A stretch of DNA of 64,000 bases from Aspidiotus rigidus. Its lineage: Eukaryota; Arthropoda; Insecta; Hemiptera; Diaspididae. Each line of letters starts with the position of its first letter. Positions within the stretch are counted from its first letter, which is position 1. Where the stretch lies: positions 496,001 through 560,000 of the forward strand of contig JAVHKY010000082.1 of the NCBI GenBank assembly GCA_035079385.1. The letters run 5' to 3'. The position numbers and the translations under genes are program-made. Of this stretch, positions 55,915 through 64,000 are shown piece by piece. The notes beneath the pieces were generated by a model that saw nothing but the letters and a program-made list of their open reading frames with translations, was not told where the DNA came from and searched no databases.

Positions 55915-56753
55915 TACAGTACGACCTCGTTTGAACGCGCTCGCTCACAACGCGGACCCGCCTATATCGCGGATTTTGGCCGGTCCCTTGAATTAGATAC
56001 TTATAATAGATTTCTATGTCAAAATGATCGTGTATAGTACGCGGCAATATCCTGCTTATGTCGCAGATTTATATTCACAATGTACGTATCAGGAAAACGT
56101 GTAAAAACAGGCGCACTTACGAATTATGACATGAAAAAAATCGTGACGAAAAAGGTCATCTTCTTCCTTCTTTAGTTCTCACTTCACACTGGTGCTGTTC
56201 ACAAGGAAATTATGCTTCTAAAATGAGTTTTAAACGTAAAGCTTTTATTGGTGGCCGAAAAAATTGAAATTTCGCGGAAGTACCATGAGAATACCACACT
56301 CAAACAGTACGAACTGGCTAAATCTCTCCCTATACCTGATTCTACGTTTTGTACAATTGTTTCCAAACGAAAAGAAATTGAGTGCAATGCAAAAGAAACT
56401 GTCGGAAAAATGATAGCGGTACTGATGACGATGAGGAGGGTATTACTGAGCTCCCTCCAACAAAATTGAAATCGTTTGACTCAAAATTTTTTGCTATTGC
56501 ACTCAAACAATTTGAAACAAACTAAAATTACTGATTTTACTTAATACTGTACTCTCCTGTATGTAGATACATTCTGTACCTTGACATGTAGGTACCTATA
56601 ATGCACTATTCCAGTACACTCATGCAATGAATAATTTTTGTGAATTTCGTTTCCAAAATTTCGGATGTCCCGTGTACAACGCGGCCCCGATTATTTGTAT
56701 AACGCGGTTTTTCCTCGGGCCCTTGGAGAGCGTTCTAACGAGGTCGTACTGTA
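55915..56753 (+). mobile_element. Tigger/pogo-like transposon derivative (835 bp)
   Basis: Terminal repeats CAGTACGACCTCGTTTGAACG (from 55917) and the complement of CGTTCTAACGAGGTCGTACTG (to 56751) match except for one base. TA dinucleotides flank both ends (55915-55916, 56752-56753), the target of Tc1/mariner-pogo elements. Subterminal ACGCGG motifs recur at both ends. Only the N-terminal and extreme C-terminal parts of the transposase remain, so it is an internally deleted, non-autonomous copy in SOWAH intron 3. Confidence 0.9.
56223..56525 (+). pseudogene. Tigger-like transposase remnant (N-terminal HTH plus C-terminus)
   Basis: It starts MSFKRKAF. After a frameshift it reads AEKIEISRKYHEN, then LKQYELAKSLPIPDSTFCTI and VSKRKEIE, the CENP-B-type N-terminal helix-turn-helix that binds the element ends. 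Another frame gives an acidic end TDDDEEGITELPPTKLKSFD, finishing FAIALKQFETN before a stop at 56523-56525, like Tigger C-termini. The second HTH and the DDE core are missing. Confidence 0.8.
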
Positions 56754-56930
56754 CTTCAAAAATGTAATATTGAATGCAAGAGGCAAAAAAAAAAAAAAAA
56801 TTCAATATGACTGATACATGACCGAACTCAATTTCAATTTATCCATAATCTTAAATAATTAAGTTTTTTAATCTCACAAATGAATATAGAAAAACCGCTA
56901 AAAAAAAAGTTTAGTCTCACTTTAGTTTGT

Positions 56931-58426
56931 AAACAAGACTGAGTTGCCATGCGCCTCAGTATCTGGGTCTCTTCTTTATATTTTCTCCTTTGACTATAAA
57001 ATAACGGAAATCAATCTTCCTATTTTTTTTTTATTATTTTTTTTTTTGAAAGATCCCAAGCTTTTTTTTTTCTATCGAGATCTAGAGCTTGAAAGATGAA
57101 GATTTTTTTTCTATATCAAGATCTGGAAACCATGAGATCCGCATCTTCTTGTTCCACTCAGTTCTGGAACCCGAGAGTTTTGGTTCCTTTTTGCCTATTC
57201 CCCGCAAATAATCATGATACAAGTGTTCCCAGCCGGATTAATGGTACACAACTGAAGAAATTGAGATATATTCGATCAACCAGACATTTTCTCTCAAACA
57301 TCCTGGGACACAGCAGTATCGAGGCATTATTACAAATAAACGACAAAATTTTACGTAATATTTTCATGTAAGGTATAATTATGAACAAACTTCGCGCAGT
57401 ATCATCATCGTTATTGATTGACGATTATACCAAAGAGAGATATTGACGAAGACTGTATGAGAAATATAATTTCTCAAGCAAAAATTAAATCTCAAGAAAT
57501 TATAAATTAGATTTTCGTGGAATCATAACAAGTTTAAAGAAATATTTTTCCGCTTTTATTTCACGTAAATACGAGTTTATTTAGACGACGCGTTTCAAAT
57601 GACCAGCGTTCTTCATAAACTCGTATCTACTGTATGTGGAATGAAAGCGGAAAAATATTTCTATAAATCTTAAGAAACAGAGAATGTATATGTGACCTTC
57701 CAACGGACTAGGGCCCTTAGGGTTAAAACATTACTGTTATTTTTGAAAATTTCTGTAAATAAATTTATAAATAGTATCTTCTTTATTTTGATCTCAGGGC
57801 CTGCTGCATATATCTGGTCAACATCATACCTACTTAACATTAATATTTGTAGATAATTTGTTCGTTATTTGTTAATTAAATGCAAAAAATACGGGGTATT
57901 TTTTTGTTGACCCTAAGGGCCCTTTTCTGTTGGAAGGTCACATATCTTGAGTGGCGTCATTTAACACATTTTTCTGGTGAGAACTTTTTTGGGGCTGCAA
58001 GAGGGCCCCTATGCAATCGCCAAAAGAAAAAAAAAAAGTTCTTGCCGGTAAAATGTGTCGTGACGCCACTCAAGATATACATTCTCTATCTCTTGAGATT
58101 TTATTTTTCATAGAATTTTTCAAATTTTTGTACAGTCTTCAAAAAAGTTTCTTCTTCTCTATATTCAATGATGGTAATATACCTTTCGTATGTATTAAGT
58201 CTCTCAGGTTCCAGATCTGAGTGCAACAAAGACGTGGATCTCTTGGTTTCCAGATCTTGACTTGGAAAAAAATCTAGATCTCTTGAGCTTTATATCTGGG
58301 TAGAAAAAGAAGCTCCAGATGTTCTGAAAATTAAAAAATAAATTTCCGCCCCGTAACAGTCAATAATTAGGGGGAAAAAAACAAGAGACCCGGATACTAA
58401 GGCGCGTGGTGATTCAGTCTTGTTTT
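56931..58426. repeat. Nested inverted repeats (about 1.5 kb)
   Basis: The outermost arms (about 56931-57140 and 58216-58426) pair AAACAAGACTGA with TCAGTCTTGTTTT, ATCTGGGTCTC with GAGACCCGGAT, and AAGATCTGGAAACCA with TGGTTTCCAGATCTT. Inside lie a 123-bp hairpin (57539-57661) and a foldback at 57679-58087 (arms GAGAATGTATATGTGACCTT and complement). The right arm of the latter is split by a 129-bp element (57946-58074). That element has 14-bp perfect ends (CTTGAGTGGCGTCA) and a 4-bp ATAT duplication. Confidence 0.85.
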
Positions 58427-58890
58427 CTTCTAATTTGCCGGGCAATGGGCAATTCATTTTACGCAATTGGGATTTAAACCTGCACTAGAGCGCGCTACAA
58501 AATCACTCCTCTCTTTCTGCGCGTAGGCAAATAATTATTTGGGTGATCACGTACGTTTTTATACGGGAAAACGGCAAGCTTCGATTTGTCGCGAGAGAGT
58601 AAAAAATCTATTCATCAAGTTGATTTGGAGAAAAATTAATTTTCTAATGATACCTATTAGAATAAAATGTAGGACGTATATTTTCATAAAACCCCCTTTA
58701 ATTCTTGTAAAAAACGTTTACATTTTGCTGTCTCCTTATGGTTGCCGCTACGCGATCACTCAAATTTTTCGCAGGGCTACCAACTTATGAGACTCTAAGT
58801 TTAAATCCCAATACAATATACACGTAATATTCGATTTAGCTATTTTTTAGCTAAATTGTATCGGGTAATCAGTAATGAGAAGTGCAGGGT
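58427..58890 (+). repeat. Repeat family E fragment
   Basis: TTTTCTTCTAATTTGCCGGG, CAATTCATTTTACGCA and TATTTTTTAGCTAAATTGTA blocks match 46875-47100. Confidence 0.6.
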
Positions 58891-59918
58891 TGGGTTGGGT
58901 ACCATTTTCAGTATATTAGATAGAAGATAAACAATCTTATTTCATCGTTGATTTGCATAGTGCGGATATTTATATATTAATAATTATTAACTTTTGACAA
59001 TAGATGCTATACTATAGCCACTTTTAGTGTTTTCAGCCCACCTGGCTTATATATATATTCAGCTAAATTATTTACGAATAATATTTGTACTTTATTTATT
59101 TATTGATTAGCTAGTGTGAATCTTCGTTTTGATATTTTTGGTTGGACCCTCCTAGCCTAACGAAACTTCCTAATCAAGAACCTGTTTCACGCGGGGAACT
59201 TCTTTGTTTTTGTAACATGTCTACTGCCCAGAATTTTTTGATTGGACGCGTGAAAAAATTCCATAAAAAAAAAATATGTACATTGTACATAAGTGTATGA
59301 GCCAGTAGGACTTGTAAAAAGTTTTGGTGATAAACAGAAAGTATGAAAGAGAAAGAAGTTAGAAAACAAGCTATGAACCTTATGAGAGGAAGGATTTGAA
59401 AAAATTAGGAGCTTTAAAGTCTTTATGATTGAGGTTAGATTTGGAAAAATATGGTTCCGACAATGTTTGACTGTTGAAATTGATTAATTGATCAACAAGT
59501 TCAAAAATCAAAATTGAAAATTTGAATCTTTCAGAGTTTTTCTTACTCCTACAAACTTGGTTTCCTTTCTTCGTGTAGCTCACAATTGCAATATCTATTA
59601 TAAACAGATCAAGTTCCCAGCGCTCTACTATTGACGTGCTATCAGATTTTTGTAGTATCATGAACTTTTGATCCTATCTAATTTTTTTTAAACTTGAATA
59701 ATTTTGTTCAGAAAAGTACAATGTTTGTCTCACTCCAATATTGTTTTGAGCTCCAAGGTAGCTCAATGCGCAGAAGTGTACCTCATCCGATTAGTTTTTC
59801 TATTTTTTTTTTGCTCATATTTTTCTCTTATAGAAAACGTATGTATGTAGTTGTATATATTGATTTTGTGCTCAATTATAGTAGTTTGAATGTGCGCTAT
59901 GTTGTTATGTCTTGCTAG
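58891..59918. other. End of SOWAH intron 3, no recognised features
   Basis: AT-rich intron sequence ending in TGTCTTGCTAG before exon 4. No repeats of the families above were recognised. Confidence 0.5.
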
Positions 59919-60071
59919 AACAAAATGGTGGAAATCGAACAAAAAATTAGCGTTAAAGAACGTACTCAGAGGTTTAACCGGCTAGCTTCTTTTGAAGGAC
60001 CAAGTCCCAGCCCTCCAAAGACGCAACAGTGCATCACAACTGGTTCTCCTTATCGAAAACGATTTGAAAAG
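59919..60071 (+). CDS. sowah: SOWAH-family protein, coding exon 4
   Basis: The acceptor is CTTGCTAG and the exon is 153 bases (51 codons), phase 0 at both ends. It reads NKMVEIEQKISVKERTQRFN, then RLASFEGPSPSPPK and SPYRKRFEK, before GTAAAT. The ISVKERTQRFNR+AS block is the conserved linker motif of sosondowah-type proteins, and with exons 1-3 it supports the assignment. The ankyrin-repeat exons must lie beyond 64000. Confidence 0.75.
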
Positions 60072-61270
60072 GTAAATATTACTGTATGTGAATTTCTGGT
60101 GGTGGCAGAAAACTGTGCATAAGGTGGCGGGAAACGTATGTATAGAATCGTATTCTTCAACTTTTCTTTGCTCTCATATTTTAAAGTGATACACATGTAA
60201 AAAAGAAAAATTACATTTCTTTTTTTGGTAACTTTTACTGGTAGGTATTGTTATCTGAAGAAACAATAATATTTGAAATATAATAATTATACAAATGAAA
60301 CATTGTATGAGGCTTGTGCTGCAATATATTGTACTCACAATAATCATTAATTGCGTGCGCATTTTTTGGGTCACATAGCGCTAGCGTTGACTACAGATAT
60401 CAGCAACCAAAAGGTGAATATTTTGACGAGTGGAGCAAAATTCTGGAATTCAAACAAAAATAGTTGCAATCGATAGGAAATTTCATACCCTACAAGCTTC
60501 ATTCTCTCTATTTTTGTTGAAAAGTCTTATTTTTTGAGATATTTTTGTTCACGTGAGTACATTGGGTACTGGGCAACAATATGCAATTATGACTAGATGT
60601 TCACCTTTTTGTCCTTATCAGCAAGCGCGCTCTGGTGGATGTGCAGCACAAATAATTGTTTGAGACACCTACTCAACTGTGATCAACAAATGAACAAGAA
60701 ACGCGCAATCAAAACTTTTTAGTTATGTATGAGAAAAACTGACACGTGAACAAATTTCAAACTTTTGGCATGCACATGAACTAGCGAAAGTGTTTCTAGA
60801 AGTATTTTTCACGCTGAACCCAATGCCGTTTGCCGTTTTTCGCTATAGGTAATTGCGTTTCAATGCTTGAAGATTACTTCAAACTGATACTATTGGAATA
60901 TCGTATCATACTGTTGCTATGGAAAGGAGTGCACAGAAATGTTGCTCATACTTTCCTTTAGAAAATATAATATTTTCACTTGATTAGCTCTCATGGTTAC
61001 AGCGTTCTACTCATTTTTCTGAGAATCATTTTATGATCAAATGCAGATGTTTGAAAGGGGAATTCATGAGGGTCACCCTGATTCACGATGCGCGCCCTTG
61101 CACATTACTCACGCAGAAAATTGTACGCCCAGTCAGGTAATCTAATAGCTATAACATATTCCCATCATTGATAACACGTAATCAGTGTTCCTACTTTAGA
61201 AAATGTATGGAGGAATTGAAGGAATTCCAGATGCATTTCATTCACAAATAGATTTGATACAAAGAAACCC
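60072..61270. other. SOWAH intron 4, few features
   Basis: It holds a diverged one-arm copy of the 21.1-21.8 kb inverted repeat at about 60745-60860. Nothing else was recognised. Confidence 0.45.
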
Positions 61271-61655
61271 TGCCGTAAAAAGTTGAATGAATTGACGTAT
61301 ATGCGAAAGCAACGATCACGGAAAAGTATCAAAAAGAATATAAAAATGTATTCGAAAGATATTAAGATCGCATAAGTTGCTCACTCATAGCAATTTTCAA
61401 CGCAGAATTCGATGATTATAATAATTTTCTTCAATAAGTGCTCAATCTTCAGATACGGTACATTTTTCACCTCGCGATGCATATACGTCCAAAAAAGGGA
61501 CGTATATGCACTGATATGTGATCGACTGTGATAGTAGTGGTGTGTGAATACGAAACTTCGTTACCAACACACATACAGCCCATTGATCCGAACGCCTCGT
61601 CTCGGTGATCGTTGTTTTCGCATATATACGTCAATTTAACTTTGTACGGCAGAAC
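61271..61655. repeat. Inverted repeat (arms about 50 bp)
   Basis: The left arm (61271-61320, core TTGACGTATATGCGAAAGCA) pairs with the right arm (61602-61655, core TCGCATATATACGTCAA). There are several mismatches, and no target duplication was found. Confidence 0.7.
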
Positions 61656-61695
61656 CGGAATATTGCCTAAATTAAAATGCATGTATAGAAAAAGA

Positions 61696-62128
61696 CTTTT
61701 CATAACTCACACTGCGAAAGTGCGCTTTTGGCGTACTGATTTTAGAAGCGAAAACGTCTGTTTGCGCTTGCGTTAGCTATAGCGCTTGAAAATGTGACGA
61801 CGCTACTTTTCTGTCCTCTCGACTTACTTTTCTGTCCTGTTGTAACTTTGAATAATTGTTGCGCTGTTATCACTACAGAATGATCAATGATGAAGAATGA
61901 ACGTGCCAACATCACAGTTCCTAATTGGAGTTTGACGAGTATAATAACAACAGCGTGTAATACGGTAAAGAAAGAATGAAATTAGGAATAAAGAAGATAA
62001 CGTAACGAACAAAATGATATGTTTTTATTTATTCATAAGTCTAATCTAGTTATCACGACGACGACGGCGTTTTCGCTTCTAAAATCAGCACGCCAAAAAC
62101 GCACTCTTCGCAGTATTCGTTATAAAAA
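61696..62128. repeat. Foldback element (about 430 bp)
   Basis: The left arm (61698-61762: ACTGCGAAAGTGCGCTTTTG, CTGATTTTAGAAGCGAAAAC) pairs with the right arm (62064-62128: GTTTTCGCTTCTAAAATCAG, CGCACTCTTCGCAGT). Arms are about 60 bp with few mismatches. Confidence 0.8.
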
Positions 62129-62129
62129 A

Positions 62130-62310
62130 CTAGCCGCTTGCGGCACGCCTTCGGCGCGCCTGGCGGCTAGGCCTGCGGCGCCAGACGGGCTCGCGCTTCG
62201 CGCTCGCTGTTTCATGATTACGGGCTCGCGCTTTGCGCTCGCTGGTTTGTTTATTAGTTTTGTCATGACAGACTCGCGCTCGCAAAGAGCACGCCGCCGA
62301 CGGACTATCA
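62130..62310. repeat. GC-rich palindromic cluster
   Basis: CTAGCCGCTTGCGGCACGCC pairs with a mirrored GGCGCGCCTGGCGGCTAG. GGGCTCGCGCTTCGCGCTCG (62186) recurs as GGGCTCGCGCTTTGCGCTCG (62221), and once more inverted near 62270. It is far richer in GC than the rest of the window. No gene was recognised. Confidence 0.7.
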
Positions 62311-62584
62311 CTTGCTGAAAGATACCTACTACCTACGCGACAGAGCAGATTTTTATATTTCATGAGAGCTCATAACGTTTGAACTTTCAATAGTCAAATA
62401 TGTATTCCCACTTGCCATCTAGTTCACTGTTCCCACCAGTACACACACACACACACATACGCAATTCCAAACTCAACCAACAAACAGCCCGCTGGCATGG
62501 GTAAAGGCTAATTTTGTCCTAGCTCTGTCAAGACCGAGGTGTGGGTTTCTGACCATCATAGTCTTATATTTTTCAGAATTTCTT
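62311..62584. other. Intron 4 DNA
   Basis: A short (AC)n tract is at 62442-62456. Nothing else was recognised. Confidence 0.4.
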
Positions 62585-63240
62585 CAATATGAGTCATATG
62601 GGATTTGGTATTGAGAATTCAAGGGAGCCTAGACCTAGATAAAGTAGTATAAAGATGGCCTAGACCTATTATAAGCCTAGTATAATATAGTTTGAGAGTC
62701 AACATTTTTCTCGAATCTCAAACTATGTATGATAGGTGTGGGACTTGAAAAAATTCCTATCACATACAGCTCGAGAGTCGAAATTTTTCCAAGTCCCTCT
62801 CCTATCATATATGGCTCAATAGTCGAAATTTTTTTGAATCCCCATCCTATCATATATGACTCGATAGTCGAAATTTTTTCAAAGTCTCCCTCCTATCATA
62901 TTTAGCTCGAGAGTCGAAATTTTTCCAAGTCCCTCTCCTATCATATATAGCTCGATAGTCAAAACTTTTCCAAGTTTTTTGTTGGACGGCGGAAGGTAAA
63001 TTTCTCAAAAAGCCACTCATAGAACAGGATCCCTGTTAAAATTTTGACCCTTGAGCTATATATGATAGAAGGGGGACTTGAAAAAATTCCTATCATATAT
63101 GGCTCGAGAGTCAAAAGTTTTCTAAGTCCCTCTCGTATCATATATGGCTCGATAGTCCAAATTTTTCCAAGTTTTTTGTTGGACAGCGGACGGCAAGATT
63201 CTCAAAAAGCCCCCTATAGAACAGGTTTTCTGTTAAAACA
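62585..63240 (+). repeat. Repeat family B with 45-46 bp minisatellite, copy 4
   Basis: The leader (GAGTCATATGGGATTTGGTA, then GCCTAGTATAATATAG) is followed by units starting TATCATATATGGCTC at 62803, 62848, 62894 and 62939. It ends with two TAGAACAGG...CCTGTTAAAA blocks (63022-63041 and 63219-63238). Confidence 0.85.
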
Positions 63241-64000
63241 TCACTAAATATCACGACAGCCACATCTAACCACTTTCGCTGATAATAAAATCCTACTGGA
63301 ACTGGATACCCGATTGATATTGATAAGTAAATTAATAAGCGTAGATATCATTTCAAACAATCAAATATCACGTTCTGTATTCATAATTCGAATCACGATT
63401 CTACATAATATTTACGCAATTGATCAAAAACTCATCGCAATTGATCAAAAACACATCAAACTACTCCTACTATTCAGATGATATTTTTCTATTTACTTTC
63501 GGGATTTGTAGATTAAATCTCATTGCGCTTCTCTTTTGATTTAGAGCATTCGAGTTCCTGAGAACCAAAACGTAAGAACCTACAAAATAATTTGAAATTT
63601 CATAATTCACAAAAAGCAGAAGCTATATGCGATCAAGTATCATCAGTACTGTCGATTAAAATATCTACCACTTACGACATTATCGAACATTTTCTAATGT
63701 TGTTCCGCGATTTGTGAAATAAATCTCACAGGCTAGTTTTTCCTTCGATTTCGAGAATTCAAGTACTTGCGGACTAAAACATAGGACCTACAAAATAGTC
63801 TAACGATAAGGAAAATTCATCTATGTACCAGTATCGGATACTTGGATTGATAAATAAGTAAGAGCAGTATCACTTCATGCGATCGAGAATCACGTTCTGT
63901 ATTCATAATTCGAATCACGATTCTATTTCTACAATCGATCCATCAACCTACCGTACTTGCTTACTATTTTCAACCTCTTTCTCCTGTTAATGAGTAATAG
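63241..64000 (+). repeat. Diverged tandem repeats in SOWAH intron 4
   Basis: A 35-bp block (CACGTTCTGTATTCATAATT, then CGAATCACGATTCTA) is identical at 63369-63403 and 63891-63925, 522 bp apart. GATTTGTAGATTAAATCTCA / GATTTGTGAAATAAATCTCA blocks, about 205 bp apart (63501, 63706), show further internal repetition. No exon was seen. Confidence 0.65.

Overview
The window is eukaryotic nuclear DNA from an animal, most likely an arthropod and probably an insect. It is AT-rich and intron-dominated, with GT/AG splice sites, and most of it is transposon debris. The hemipteran-like mix of elements (Penelope-like, R4/Dong-like, CsRn1-like gypsy, KRBA2/Ginger-like, Tigger, hAT, MULE) is suggestive only; the species cannot be fixed from the sequence. 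There are no bacterial operons, CRISPR arrays or convincing tRNA/rRNA genes.

The one host gene I can name is on the + strand: the 5' part of a sosondowah (SOWAH) family ankyrin-repeat protein gene. Four coding exons are visible (35746-35884, 36299-36363, 47824-48210, 59919-60071). Their splice phases agree and give one open frame of 248 codons that runs off the window. Introns 2 and 3 are about 11.5 and 11.7 kb long and are packed with mobile elements. Two further candidate exons of unidentified genes lie at 8463-8616 (+) and 9396-9632 (-).

Layout. 0-0.35 kb: 3' end of a Penelope-like element (PLE) with a hammerhead-like motif. 1.5-7.4 kb: dispersed non-coding repeat families, including a 45-46 bp minisatellite. 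11.8-12.35 kb: decayed FLYWCH/MULE transposase. 14.7-19.6 kb: R4/Dong-like LINE split by a 5'-truncated PLE. 21.1-21.8 kb: long inverted repeat. 22.5-28 kb: minisatellites, an hAT derivative with perfect 8-bp target duplication, and a second long inverted repeat. 28-35 kb: mostly unrecognised AT-rich DNA with a small hAT-type MITE, nested foldbacks and a LINE endonuclease remnant. 35.7 kb to the end: the SOWAH gene. Its introns hold foldbacks, a Jockey/CR1-like LINE with a PLE-derived insertion, a Ginger-like transposon, a LINE 3' end, a structurally complete Ty3/gypsy element (48827-54068), a large palindrome, a Tigger-like derivative and nested foldbacks.

The most interesting signals are: hammerhead-like motifs in three PLE-derived segments, one with a compensatory-looking change of the C3-G8 core pair; several insertions whose target duplications let the interrupted reading frame be followed across; a gypsy element with almost identical LTRs but broken frames; and an unusual density of long, often nested inverted repeats.
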